Below are positions 21,831 through 33,021 of a stretch of DNA of 64,000 nt, in pieces. The stretch is from Mikania micrantha (lineage: Eukaryota > Streptophyta > Magnoliopsida > Asterales > Asteraceae), in NCBI GenBank assembly GCA_009363875.1, contig CM018687.1, positions 15,066,963-15,130,962 of the forward strand. The letters are read 5' to 3'. Position numbers and translations under genes: made by a program. Numbering within the stretch: position 1 is the first letter of the stretch; each line of letters starts with the position of its first letter. The notes beneath the pieces are model-generated. The model ran no database searches, had not been told where the DNA came from, and was given only the letters and a program-made list of their open reading frames with translations.

Positions 21831-23214
21831 TAGCCTGTCAAAGCTACTACATCCGAGTGTGGGCGACGTGCGTTGGCTGCTTCTTCTTCTCCACTACGTC
21901 CGTCGTCGAAGGTGCAGTGACGTAGCAATTAAAATGCAAGAAAACAAGGTAAAGAATAGACTTCTTGATTCCTTACCTTAGACTACCAGCAATGCTAAAG
22001 GTTGCATTTACTGCATGCGTCCTACTCATCATTGTCACATCAGGTTTTTGGCTATACTTTCCGCATGAATTTTCTCTCATCTTTTTAATTCTAAGTCATC
22101 CTTCTCACATACGTTTTCCTTCTTTCACATCTTTTCCATCTCCTCTCTCTGCACTTGGTTGTACTTTCGGAAGTGCAAAGTGAGGGAAGTGCGGGGCACC
22201 CATTGCGTCCGTTGGAGATGCAGCTGTCCACGTGAGACATGCACCAGCTCGTAAGGGCGTATTGAAGAGAGCCTTACAACTGAACAAGAGATTGTGGAGA
22301 TTAACTCAACAGTTAAAAAAAAAACATGATTTTAGCCATACTTGGAATCAAAAAACAGTTAAGCTAAACCTTATTTTGAGCCATCTCACAACAGTTGTGA
22401 GCTGAAACCCATTATCGTACAAAATTGAGTAATACGCACATATATGTGTATTTGGTAAAGGTTTAAAAACACATGGTTTTTACACGTGCAAGTTTGAAAT
22501 TTAAATACCTGCTAATGAAGATGATGCACAAGCAAATCAAAGATAGAACCCTAGAAAATTAATTGTTTCTTCTTCGATGGTGCCATTTGAAAATGAAAAT
22601 GAAAATGAACAAACAGAACAAATGAAATTAATTGTTTCTTCTTGTTAAAGGTGAAATAAAGTGCTTCTCCACAAAAGGTGACGTTTTTTCTTCTCAAATG
22701 TGAAACGAGAGTGATTCCTCTCCAAGGTGACGTTTATTTTTAATGTCTTTTCAATTAAAATCAAAGTCATCATTTCATTTTCCACATAAGCATTAAAAAT
22801 AAAAAGAAAACAAAACAGAATGTCACGTCAGCATGGTAACATTTTCAATAGGTAAAAAACATAAAAATAGAACACTTCTTATAACTTTAGTTATTTAATT
22901 GATACAAAAAAGTTTGAACGACTTAATTGAAACACTTTAAAAAGTTGGTTAAATTTCTATGAAGTTTTTTCTTATTAAAATCCAATTTCCCTTGTTTTTT
23001 CAACTATTTTTCTACCATTTTGTCATATGTACGTTAAATATGTAGTGGACATATTAGTTGAATCACAACAATAAAAAGAGATTCTTTTTTATCTTAAATT
23101 TAAAAAAACACTATATATTCTCGGTATACATTCAAAAATTGGTTACAAATGACTATCGAAAGTGGCTAATCTTCGGTTAATTAGTGTCGGTTACTCTTCT
23201 AGCAACATAGTTTT
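21831..23214 (+). other. Intergenic, no gene recognised
   Basis: AT-rich with scattered short open frames lacking any motif. A GA/CT-rich patch is seen at 22100-22160. Confidence 0.5.
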
Positions 23215-23450
23215 ATGATTATACCAACAAAAAGAAACCAAGATATTTGGACACGTTTTAATTTGTGCAAAATCTTAAACGTTACGAACAAGATTTGGTG
23301 CAAAACGTGTTGGTTTTATAAACATGATATAAACACAAGTTTGAGAAATCACAGAGATGAATATTGCAAGGTGGTGAAAGGGGGGATGATGAGAGGTCAA
23401 CTGGTCAAGTAACAATGACCAATAAGCGAAATTCTTGGAATCACGAAGTT
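23215..23450 (+). pseudogene. hAT transposase BED zinc-finger fragment (part 1)
   Basis: Translation gives DIWTRFNLC, then WCKTCWFYK...LRNHRDEYC, a C-x2-C ... H-x4-C pattern as in BED fingers at the start of hAT transposases. After the local stop, NSWNHEV is readable in another frame up to 23450, where a SINE interrupts it. It continues HVVRRMLAHFLIR at 23693-23730, like the segment following the BED finger in plant hAT transposases. Stops and frame changes show decay. Confidence 0.6.
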
Positions 23451-23459
23451 CATGTAGTT

Positions 23460-23685
23460 TTTTTTTTAACGACGAATGTCTCAATCGTGTGAACCCACTG
23501 TTTCCAAGCCATGTCACCAAGGTCTAGACCTCCTATGAGCCACTACAACCACCCCAGGAGGAAACCCCACTGTGAAAACCCCCTGACCCCCCTCAGACCC
23601 ATATTTCGTTGCGGGAGGGATTTGAATCCAAGACCTCCATTTGGAAGAATTGTGGGGTACCATTGAGGCAATGTCTCATTGGTTT
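23460..23685 (-). mobile_element. SINE with 15-bp target duplication
   Basis: The minus-strand 5' end has an A-box-like TGCCTCAATGGTACC and a B box GGATTCAAATCCC (about 23623-23636). The 3' end is poly(A) (the T-run at 23458-23467 on the plus strand). Direct repeats GAAGTTCATGTAGTT flank it at 23445-23459 and 23686-23700. Size is 226 bp. It inserted into a hAT transposase frame. The wording GTGGGTTCACACGATT near the 3' end recurs in the element at 51.8 kb. Confidence 0.85.
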
Positions 23686-23700
23686 GAAGTTCATGTAGTT

Positions 23701-23780
23701 CGAAGGATGTTAGCACACTTCTTGATTCGATAGAGTTTAAAACCTTATGATTCAGATTATATATTCGGGTCGGGTCAAAC
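23701..23780 (+). pseudogene. hAT transposase fragment (part 2, after the SINE)
   Basis: Removing the SINE and one duplication joins NSWNHEVHV and VRRMLAHFLIR in one frame, followed by a TAG stop (about 23731). It confirms that the SINE landed in the transposase remnant. Confidence 0.5.
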
Positions 23781-24489
23781 ATTTAAAAACTTTAAATATA
23801 TAATTTTACTTGCACTTAAAAAACTAAATATGTAACAAACAAGACATAAAATGTTTAAGATGAAAGGGTGAGTATCTGAAAAAAAAAAAAAAAGAATTAC
23901 AACTTAGGCTGACAATGAAAGCAATTAGGCAAGGCTGCAAGCTTCTAAGTCTTCAATTCATATATTTTTTTTTAAATTAGAATGTTACATATTACAACTT
24001 AAATACTTTTATAAATTTAGCTTTATTGTTCCACTAGTATACTTATTTGAATTTTCTGAAAAAGTTTAAACAACAAATCGTAAACCGCTAAACGTATTGT
24101 TAAAAGACTGGTTCAGGCTTAGTTTTTTTTAAACATCAAGGGGACCCAATAATTTTTAAGAAGAAAAACAGAAGATGCCAAACTTAATATTAATAAAATT
24201 TTCTAACGAAATACTATTAAATCGATCTTTGTGAGTGGAAAAACAGAAGAGACCGGGGGCACCCAGTGCTCCTACAAAGCTCCGTCCTTACTTGACGTGG
24301 CTTACTAAAAAATTTTCTAACTTACTATGCTCAATTAAAGCGTGTTACCCTTAGTCGTGATTGTTTAAAAGTGCCAAGTTGAAATAAATTAATTTTAGGT
24401 TTTGAAAAAAAATACAAATTAATATTGTTAATTTGTCTTCCCAGGATTCACCGAATATGTAACCTTACGTTACAGCTAGTGACAATGAA
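23781..24489 (+). other. Intergenic, no gene recognised
   Basis: AT-rich, with a short poly(A) run near 23880. No coding or structural signal was found. Confidence 0.4.
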
Positions 24490-24945
24490 AATAAATGTTG
24501 TAAAAATAGGCGCCCATCTACTGTCTAATTTTTGGCCTAGGCGGCGGGGCCTAGGCGGTCTAGGCGGCCTGGTCAGATTTTTATTTTTTTTTTTACTTTT
24601 TTGACTTTTTTATGGTAAAAATGGACCAATTTCATGATTATTTAGACATTTCTCAACCAAAAATCTTTAATGTGTCTCTGAAACATTGAATCCAGGCTGT
24701 TGACATCGAAATTTATCTCTAAACTTTGAACTCAGTGTTTAAGTTTGCAATTTAAAGTACTTTTTTTAGTATATTTAAGTATATTTTTTAAAATTATTTG
24801 AAGTATTATATTAAATTATTGATATTGATGTGTGTATATAATATATATTTGTAAAATTACATATAAAAATTCTAATCCTTCTAGCACCGATTAATAGGCG
24901 GTACCTCACCGCCCGACTAGCGCTTACCGACTTCTACAACCATGA
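24490..24945. mobile_element. Miniature element with GGCCTAGGCGG subterminal words
   Basis: Ends are roughly inverted: TGTTGTAAAAATAGGCGCC at the left, and on the other strand GGTTGTAGAAGTCGGTAAGC at the right. Palindromic GGCCTAGGCGG words cluster near 24532-24570, with GGCGGTACC and ACCGCC near 24896-24914. Termini and target duplication are not certain. It is non-coding. Confidence 0.45.
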
Positions 24946-25004
24946 TAAAAATTAGTGGAAATATGCTTTTTTATTTTTGAAAGATCACATGAAGGTAGCT
25001 AGGC

Positions 25005-25340
25005 CTGTTCAAATTCAAATATCCAAAATTTCGGATGTTATTCGGATTTCCGAATGTATATCTAGGCTAAACTCATAGAAAATGTAAAAATAAAAATTAT
25101 ATAATTTAAATTTATGAAGAAAATTATCCGAAAAATCTGAAAAGTGATCCGAAAAATATCCAAAATATCCGAAAATTATATGAAAAACTATTTCGGATAG
25201 TTCGGATATCCAAACTATCATAAATTGTTCAAAATAGGTATCTGAATCCAAACTTCAAGATATTTGAACTTTCGAACATTTTGGGTTCAACTTTTTGGAT
25301 ATTTTGAATTCGGTTTCGGATATGGATTTTTTGAACACCA
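25005..25340. mobile_element. Probable hAT-type miniature element, ATCCGAAA theme
   Basis: Left end TAGGCCTGTTCAAAT and right end TTTTTTGAACACCAC resemble the inverted ends of the elements below. The inside is full of TCCGAAAA / TTTCGGAT words. No clear 8-bp duplication is visible, so the call is tentative. Confidence 0.4.
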
Positions 25341-25419
25341 CAAAAAAAAGTAGTGGAACAAATATAACATAAATCTTCACTTGAGGATGAAAATATTGTA
25401 TCAGGTTACTAGGTTAGAT

Positions 25420-26106
25420 TAGGGGTGACAATTCCTGACACGGTCTGAAACACGACCCGAACACGATATGAAAATAATCAAGTTTTGGGTTGACAAGTAT
25501 AACTCATTTAAAAATGCGTCATGTTCGGGTTGACCAGTTTATAAAACAGGCCGGGTTCAAGTTGACCCATTTATAAACGGGTTGACCCATTAACCCGTTA
25601 AAGATTTCAAAATATTTTTTTTCTTTCTTGTAACATATATTTTGTTGTTTTTCCTTTTATTATTGTCGTACTTTAATTGATCGCGTAACAAAATTTATAT
25701 TTTTTTCATTTAAAAAAATGATTTTAATTTTTTTATCAACTATACAAACAAGTTTATTTTGATTTTCATACTTTATAATTATGATTTACATAATTATATG
25801 TTTAGTTGTAATAATATTAATTTTTTTGTTAAAATACTAACAATTTGTTACTCATACACACTTACTAAACACATTATTATTTACGTTCTTTCAATCAACA
25901 ACCAGCTAACAATTTCTAAATTCATTTGATTTATTTATAAACGAGTTAAACAAGTCATGTTCGGGTTGACCCGAACTTATGTCAATCTAGGTTAGGGTTG
26001 AAAACTTTGACACGAATAAAATATATGGGTGAGGTTCGGGTTGCAAAATTCCACCTACCAACCCGCAACCTGTTAACCCGCTAACCCGACACAATTGACA
26101 CCCCTA
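25420..26106. mobile_element. Non-autonomous hAT-type element, TSD GGTTAGAT, ACCCGA theme
   Basis: Begins TAGGGGTGACAA and ends TTGACACCCCTA (inverted ends), flanked by perfect 8-bp duplications GGTTAGAT at 25412-25419 and 26107-26114. Size is 687 bp. Subterminal DNA is dense in CGGGTTGACCC / ACCCGAAC words. It has no coding capacity. TAGGG-type ends and 8-bp duplications are hAT hallmarks. Confidence 0.85.
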
Positions 26107-26165
26107 GGTTAGATATAGGAGGACGACATGCAAGGAGGATTGATAATCAGTATAACCGCTAGGTT

Positions 26166-26581
26166 TATGGGTGTTCATCGGTTTGGTTGACGGTTTGTTC
26201 GGTTCGGTTTAATCAGTTTTCAAATTTTTTTCTCTAACTGTTAACCGAACCTAACAGAATTTGGGAAATGATTATCTGAATCGAATTCAATTCAATTCGG
26301 TTAGGTTTTGGTTAGATACAGACAAACCAAATTCAACCCAACAAACTGATTAACACCAAATAAGCCGGTTAAAAACCGAATAAACCGAATAAAACCTTAT
26401 ATGTTATTAATAAAAATAATAAATTTATATATGAATTCGTTAAATCCGTTAACCGAATAAACCGGACTAAAAAAAATGAATAAAACCGAAAACCGAATTC
26501 AGAATTCGGTTCGGTTTTTCGGTTACGAATATGATTCAGTTATCGATTTTGAACGACTTTCGGTTCTTCTAGACACCCCTA
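26166..26581. mobile_element. Non-autonomous hAT-type element, CGGTTCGGTT theme
   Basis: Begins TATGGGTGTTCATCGG and ends TAGACACCCCTA. The flanks GCTAGGTT (26158-26165) and GTTGGGTC (26582-26589) differ only by transitions, as expected for an aged 8-bp duplication. The inside is rich in GGTTCGGTTT and AACCGAATAAACC words. Confidence 0.65.
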
Positions 26582-26589
26582 GTTGGGTC

Positions 26590-27440
26590 TCGACAAAAAG
26601 TTCTAAACACAATAAAGACAATTAAAAGTAATAAAAATTATATATTGTGACTTTTTTATTAACTTTATTCTAATAAAAGAATAACAAGAGTGAACATATG
26701 TCACCTTCTTACAAACTCTAAAAAAAAAATTCTTAGTCTATCTCTACTATTAAATACTAATTGACTATTATATTAAATTAAATATTAATGATTTTAAATA
26801 ATTAAAATATACAATTTAATATCAAATATATAAATCTTCTTATAAGAAAATTTCAATCATATAATATCTTAAATTATAATTTTTATAATTCTTAAATTTT
26901 TATTATTTGTAATTTATTATTTTTAAGTGTTCTTCATTTATTATTTTATCAACAATTATTATTATCAAACATACAAATCTTTATAAAAAAATTGTTTATA
27001 ACATATTAAATTTGTCCAATCCATGTAATAAATGGATTTCTAACATAGTTTTATAACCTATGAATTTTTTTTTTTAATTTCAAATTGGAAGGTGAACTTT
27101 ATTTTGTTTAATTTATTCATTATTAAATAAATAAGGAAGGCATTTTTACAAATAAAAAACCCGATTCTAACCGTACCCAATTTAGTTTGAGTAAGGGTGG
27201 GTCTCCCAAAATCCTAATCGGGTTTGGATATGAACCATTTTGAGCATTGTTGTTAAAACCGAATTAGATTATGACCCATACCAGTTAAAAAAAGTGTACA
27301 ATCACTTTTCAAATTAGTGATAGTAAATGTCTTTTGACTTTTTATAGAATTACAAAATTCATTCTTTCAATATAAACGAGCTAAAAAATCTTAAACAAAC
27401 ATGAATTTCACACCTTCAAGCTCTTTAATATTTCTTTGCA
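26590..27440 (+). other. AT-rich intergenic DNA, no gene recognised
   Basis: Runs of A/T and no motif-bearing frame. Confidence 0.4.
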
Positions 27441-28118
27441 TCCATATTATTGTAAAATATACAACACAAACAATGTAATTTTATGTTCTTTTAATTTGAA
27501 ATTCACAATGGTAAATGAGTTGGGTTCGCTGGTATGAAGAAACAACGGATCAATTATATCTAGTTCAGTTACTAAGACCATTCCCATTCATGAACAAACA
27601 CAATGATTGTTTGTTGATATTGTTAAAAGAAAATTTTTAATTCACAAAAATGGACAATCAAGTTGGTGGACTAATCTTTGGTTGGGTATTTGTTTATTAA
27701 ATTTTTATTTCATGTGACACATGACAATTTTTAATTGGGTTGGTTATGAATAAGAGTGAAAAATTATGTTTGGTTGGGTTGGTTGTATCCATATTATTGT
27801 AAAATATACAACACAAAAAATGTAATTTTATGTTCTTTTAATTTGAAATTCACAATGGTAAATGAGTTGGGTTCGATGGTATGAAGAAACAACGGATCAC
27901 TTATATCTAGTTTAGTTACTTATTCATGAACAAACACAATGATTGTTTGTTGATATTGTTAAAAGAAAATTTTTAATTTACAAAAATGGACAATCAAGTT
28001 GGTGGACCAATCTTTGGTTAGGTATTTGTTTATTAAATTTTTATTTCATGTGACACATGACAATTTTTAATTGGGTTGGTTATGAATAAGAATGAAAAAT
28101 TATGTTTGGTTCGGTAGG
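27441..28118 (+). repeat. Imperfect 347-bp tandem duplication
   Basis: Unit 1 starts TCCATATTATTGTAAAATAT at 27441. Unit 2 starts with the same words at 27788 and ends near 28118. Copies differ by point changes and small indels (for example GGGTTCGCTGG versus GGGTTCGATGG). Non-coding. Confidence 0.85.
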
Positions 28119-28335
28119 TTGTGAATGGGAGTGAAAAATTATGTTTGGTTGGGTAGGTTGTGAATGTAAGTAACTTACACTTACTATAACTTCTAAACGA
28201 TGATGAATTAGCAAAAACACAAGAAAGAAACCCCCCTATTTATGTAAAATAAAACCATGAAAAAAAACAAAGATTCGGGCAAAAAACGCTAGGGTTAAGC
28301 AGTTAACGTTATAAGAAAGGGTTAACAATGGAACC

Positions 28336-28357
28336 ATCCTCTATATATATATATATA
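28336..28357 (+). repeat. (AT)n microsatellite
   Basis: Short AT run at the left border of the long inverted repeat. A second (AT)n at about 29021-29051 lies between the outer and inner inverted repeats. Confidence 0.8.
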
Positions 28358-29017
28358 TGTAGGAGATGGATCTAATACAAAGGGGGTTTAACGTGAGAAT
28401 GATATGAATCATTTCTAGCCCTTGATCAAATTAATCAACGGTTAAGATTTAGTGGTCCTCACATTTCATTTAAAACTTGGATGAAATAAAGTTTGAAGGG
28501 CAAAAATGTAATAGCATACATTTGCTGACTTTTTTTTTTGTGAGTTAATCAAGTTCCAACATTTTTTTATAAATCGAATAAGTTTTAAACGGTTAATCGT
28601 TTTTCAAAAAAAAATTACAACATTAAATAGAGAATTTTATTATCTTTAATTTGAGTATAATATTGCTATGGTTTTCTTTCGTTTTTTTATGTGGTCAGTG
28701 ATTATTGATCTGTGATTATCCGGTGGTCTGTGATTTTTACATTTGTTATGTGATAATTGGTCGTAATTATTCAGTTTGCCCTTATTTATTGTGAATTTTA
28801 TACACGATCTGTGATTTGTTACATATAGTCCGTGATTAGTAGTCCGTGATTATTTAGTTAGAATTTGGTTATGCGTATTAAATGACGGTCTGTAATTTTA
28901 TATAATGTGGTCCGTGATTTTACATAGACGATAATACCCTTATCCTAGATGACACGTGGCATGTCCTGTGGCTTCATACGCTTCTCATGTTAATTTTCTT
29001 TGTACAATAACCGCCCC

Positions 29018-29054
<37 letters not shown>

Positions 29055-30098
29055 AAATAGGGAAGTATTCAAATAATAACCCAATCTTAAAGCAATAACC
29101 CAGATAACTTTGCCAAGATGAAGCCAAATCTTGGATTATTATTTTTTGAATATCATTGTAACACATTTATAACACTATGCTCTTTTATAAGTTTGTGAAA
29201 ATCCATCACCGTTTAAGATATATCATCGTTGTAAGTTTTTGATTTACAACACTGTAACTGTTTTAGGCCCAAAATTTACAACGATGTAAACTCTCAAACG
29301 GTAATGAATTTTCGCAAACTCATAAAAGAACATAGTGTTCTAAATGTGTTATAATGATGTTAAAAAAATCCAAGATTTTGTTTCATCTTGACAAAATTAT
29401 CTGGGTTATTGATTTAAGAGTGAGAATTAACGTGCTAAGCATAGGAAGCCACAAGAACGTGTCATGTGCCATCTAGGTAAGTGACATTATCATCTATATA
29501 AAATTACAGACCATGCTTCATAAAATTAAAGACAGACATTTAACACCAATAATCAAGGACCACCAGGATAATCACGGACCAATAATTACGGACCACATTA
29601 TATAACAATCACAGACCTTAATTTAACACAAATAATAAAGGTCAAATGTATAATCATGGACCATGTTATATGAAAATCAAGGACCGTCATTTAATATGCA
29701 TGATCAAAGGGCTACCTGTATAATCACGTGCCAATAATCACGTACCAGTCATAAAATCATGGATCACGTAAAAAAATTTTTAAAAAAAAAACTATAACTT
29801 ATACTCAAATTAAAGATAATAAAATTCTCAATTTTATGGTGCCATTTTCTTTAAAAAAATAATAAAGCACGTAAAAGTTATTTAATTTAAATAAAAAACA
29901 AGTGGAATTTGTTGTAGCATAAAAAATGTGGTTGTTCCTATTTTGCCCTTCAATTATATTTTACGCTTGTTTTGTGGAAAAATTTGTATAAAGTGGGTAC
30001 AACTAGGTTTTATCCATTGATTATTTTGATCAAAGGTATAGAATTCTTCCTACGCTTCTCACGTTAAGAACCATTTGTATTTGATCCGGCTCCCCACT
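28358..30098. mobile_element. Long inverted-repeat (foldback) element
   Basis: The left arm (about 28358-28985) is the imperfect reverse complement of the right arm (about 29432-30098). For example GATGGATCTAATACAAA at the left matches TTTGTATTTGATCC at the right, and TTAACGTGAGAA matches TTCTCACGTTAA. Arms of about 630-670 bp carry many copies of AATCACGGACCA-type words. It is non-coding and would form a long hairpin if transcribed. The family is not assigned; another foldback sits at its centre. Confidence 0.75.
29083..29411. mobile_element. Inner foldback element nested in the larger inverted repeat
   Basis: AATAACCCAGATAACTTTGC (29083) pairs with the reverse complement of CAAAATTATCTGGGTTATT (to 29411). 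Complementarity continues inward past TTTGTGAAAATCCATCACCG to a centre near 29245. Size is about 330 bp. Confidence 0.75.
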
Positions 30099-30550
30099 AA
30101 ACTTGTTCAGCTTAAACCAAATACAAACTGAATCAGTTATTATGCGTAACAGCTTCAAGCCCATAACAGCTACAAACCTATATGAGTATCCAGCTAGCTA
30201 CAAGCCCATATGTACATTAAGCTAGCTACAAGCCCAGTCCAATTTCCTCATACAAAATCTAACAAAGCAAGAAACAAGTTATAAAGTTAGTAAAATATAT
30301 TTATATTTTTAACATTGATAACAGGCTAATCAATTTTATATGATCAAGAAACTACAAAAAAAAAAAAAAAGAAAAAAGAAAAAAGAAAAAAAAATAAAAG
30401 ATGTAGCTTTAAGTATTTTTGTTAGTTGGTGGTGTTTTTAGGTAACATGTAGCAAAGAGCTCAGAAGTTCACATGATTTTCTTTATTTTAGCTTCTACAG
30501 AGATTCGCACCCTTTCTGTGACTTCAACTCTAACTCGACCAAAGCTCTTT
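30099..30550 (+). other. Intergenic, no gene recognised
   Basis: Includes a purine-only run at 30355-30400. A short minus-strand stretch near 30476-30550 gives an open reading of about 25 codons with no recognised domain. Confidence 0.35.
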
Positions 30551-30558
30551 GCTACAAC

Positions 30559-31227
30559 TAGGGGTGTTTACGAGCCGAACCAAGCCGAGCCAGGGGTCAG
30601 CTCAGACTCAGCTCGTTTTTAAACTGAGCCTGGCTCGGCTCGGATTGTAAACCGAGCCTAAAATCTCAGCTCGGACTTTGCTCGTTTTTAACCGAGCTGG
30701 CTCGGCTCTGCTCGTTTTTGGCTCGGTTTTTATATAAAAAATTTAATATCTGAATTGCATTCACCTCAACTCGGCTCGGTTCGTTTTTTGCTTGGTTGTT
30801 ACATAAGAGAAGATTTGTGAATATGTGGAACCAGGAATTAATAATATGATTTATGAATTAGGAATTAGTGGAGCACGTGAAAATTGAAATTCATTTCGTA
30901 TATCTGTCCTCTTTTATTTTATTTTATTTTATTTTTATTTTTTAACATAATTACAAAATAACACTAAATGATATTTATTAGTAAAAGTAACATTATAGTT
31001 TTATATTTTAGTATAGCATGTTGTACAAATGAGCCGAGCCACGAGCCGAGCATACGAGCCAAGCAACGATCCGAGCCAGTCCTGGCTCGGACTCGGCTCG
31101 ATTACAAAACGAGCTGGCTCGGTTCGGATCGGTTTCAAACGATCTTCATTCGAGCCGAGCTTTATCCAAGCTTTTTCCAAACGAGCTACGAGCCGAATCC
31201 GAGCTTCGAGCTTTTTGGACAGCCCTA
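30559..31227. mobile_element. Non-autonomous hAT-type element, TSD GCTACAAC, GAGCCGAGC theme
   Basis: Begins TAGGGGTGTTTACGAGCC and ends TTGGACAGCCCTA, flanked by perfect 8-bp duplications GCTACAAC at 30551-30558 and 31228-31235. Size is 669 bp. Both subterminal zones are packed with GAGCCGAGC / GGCTCGGCTC words. Open frames inside are by-products of these repeats. Confidence 0.88.
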
Positions 31228-31345
31228 GCTACAACAATTAACAAAAACACCTAAAAACCATCAAGGGTTTCTTGTCCCATTTAATCCTAAAAGAAAGTTC
31301 AACTTTAGTCATCAATTAATCCCATTACCATAACCGAGATGATCC

Positions 31346-31782
31346 TGTTAGACTAAATAATTAAATGTGGCCCTTATGATTATTTAATTAAATAGATCAA
31401 TTACCTAAATACCCCTAACAGATAGATAATTATTTGATGGACGTAATTATCCTTATTTATCCTAATTAGGGTTTCCCCTTGGGTGTATATATAAAGAGAT
31501 TAAGGCTCCTAATTAGAGGTTACTCACTTTTACAACATCACACACGATTTCTCCTCACCCTTAGAGAAATCGTGACCCCATAACCGAGTCTCTCTTCTCA
31601 TCTCCATCCTCACCATACACCCTAAACGGGAACCCGGTCAAGATCATCATCTCAGGAATCTCTCAGGAACGATGTCTGGAATCAACAACGCATTCACTGG
31701 ATTCACAGGTTTCATCTAATCTCTATTTCATTGTTATTTTCGTATTCATGTTTACATCTAAACCAAAGGAATCGATCCAACA
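31346..31782 (+). mobile_element. 5' LTR of the copia element
   Basis: TGTTAGACTAAAT ... GATCCAACA, 437 bp. TATA box TATATATAAAG at 31485-31495. Confidence 0.95.
31485..31495 (+). promoter_or_regulatory. TATA box of the copia 5' LTR
   Basis: TATATATAAAG lies about 140 bp into the LTR. The same site recurs in the 3' LTR near 37541. Confidence 0.65.
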
Positions 31783-31784
31783 TG

Positions 31785-31796
31785 TGGTATCAGAGC
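31785..31796 (+). other. Primer binding site (tRNA-iMet) of the copia element
   Basis: TGGTATCAGAGC, two bases after the 5' LTR. This is the usual initiator methionine tRNA primer site. Confidence 0.92.
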
Positions 31797-32003
31797 AATA
31801 TGTTGTTTAATCGATTCCTAATCACGAAATTGATTCAAAATCCAAAAACGTTTTACAAAAACGAGTATGATCAGTGGGTCGTTTTTCGAAAAACCTTAAA
31901 ACTGGTTCGTTTTTCGTAAAAACGTGAATCTGGTGCGTTTTTCGTAAACCTAAAAATTTTCAGACTTAAACGTATTCGAATTTAATGTACACGTTTTTAA
32001 GAG

Positions 32004-32440
32004 TACTCGAAATTTGGTGTACTCGAATTTGATGTACTCGAAATTTTGAGTATTCGAAATTTATTATACTCGAAATTTGAGTATTCGAAATTTAACTTAC
32101 TCGAAATTATTTTTTAAACTTAGTGTACTCGAAATTTTGGAGTTCACGAAATTTTAGTGTACTCGAAATTTTAAGTTCACGAAATTTTTTAACAGTACTC
32201 GAAATTCTTAAGTTCACGAAATAAGGTACTCGAAAAAAACTGTACTCGAAAATCTAAGAGTACTCGAAATCTAAGTGTACTCGAAAAACTGAAATTACTC
32301 GAAATTTTCGAGTACATAACCATTTTCGAGTACAATAACCATTTTCGAGTACATAACAATTTTCGAATACGTAACTATTTTCGAGAACATTACTAACTTC
32401 GTGAACAGTAAATTTCGTGTACGAACACTTAACCAAAATA
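32004..32440 (+). repeat. TACTCGAAATTT word array in the copia leader, with orientation switch
   Basis: About fifteen TA(C/T)TCGAA words with 1-6-base tails, plus four TTCACGAAA variants, run to about 32305. There the palindrome TACTCGAAATTTTCGAGTAC switches orientation, and seven TTCGAGTAC-like words follow in reverse. It lies in the untranslated leader between the primer site and gag. Both arms could pair in the RNA. Confidence 0.85.
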
Positions 32441-32520
32441 AATAGTTTTGTTAAAACCTTAACCTATTATGTTTTACAAAACCTCAATATACAAAAATCA
32501 GCTTAAACTCAATAACAAGT

Positions 32521-32753
32521 GTTTCACTTCTGCCCAAAGGTGATGTGTTACATCTTATTATTTGAGTCTTATTAAGCACCGTCACTTAATTGTGTATATC
32601 CTTAAACATTAGATATTCACATGACATCATTTTGCCTTAAAGCATGTATGTTTCACTTCTGCCCAAAGGTGATGTGTTACATATATGTTTGCAAACTTAA
32701 CATGTGCATAATGCTTACAATGTCTCACTTCTGCCCAAAGGTGATGTGTTACA
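32521..32753 (+). repeat. Three spaced copies of a 32-bp leader motif
   Basis: CACTTCTGCCCAAAGGTGAT with flanking GTTT/GTCT and GTGTTACA occurs at 32521, 32650 and 32722, almost unchanged while the sequence between diverges. It is just upstream of the gag start at 33022. Confidence 0.85.
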
Positions 32754-33021
32754 CTCCTAATGCACATTTTACTTTCTAACTAAATTGTTCCTAATGCTTA
32801 AATGAATGGTTATTAACCAAAGTGAAACCCATTTGTCTAAGTAGAACCTAATCTAGTCTATTAATTTGATGTTATAGTAGACTCATTATCACAGCTTCAT
32901 TACTATAATGGTCCTTATATATGCCTGCCTTAGATCTAAGTTACCCCATAGATCACTCTAAGTTCTTCTATAGCCTAAGTATATTACTCTTTCTCATCTA
33001 AAATAATCCACAGCTCCCAAT

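Noticed and set aside
30476..30550. Minus-strand exon-like stretch (GRVRVEVTERVRISVEAKIK) next to a TTGTTGTAG acceptor-like site
   Set aside because: Short, interrupted by a miniature element, and no family could be named.
30968..31241. Open frames with Ser/Arg/Glu-rich peptides
   Set aside because: They are translations of GAGCCGAGC repeats inside a hAT-type miniature element.
32254..32436. 60-codon minus-strand frame with repeated VLEN / TRKW text
   Set aside because: It is the reverse reading of the copia leader word array, not a gene.
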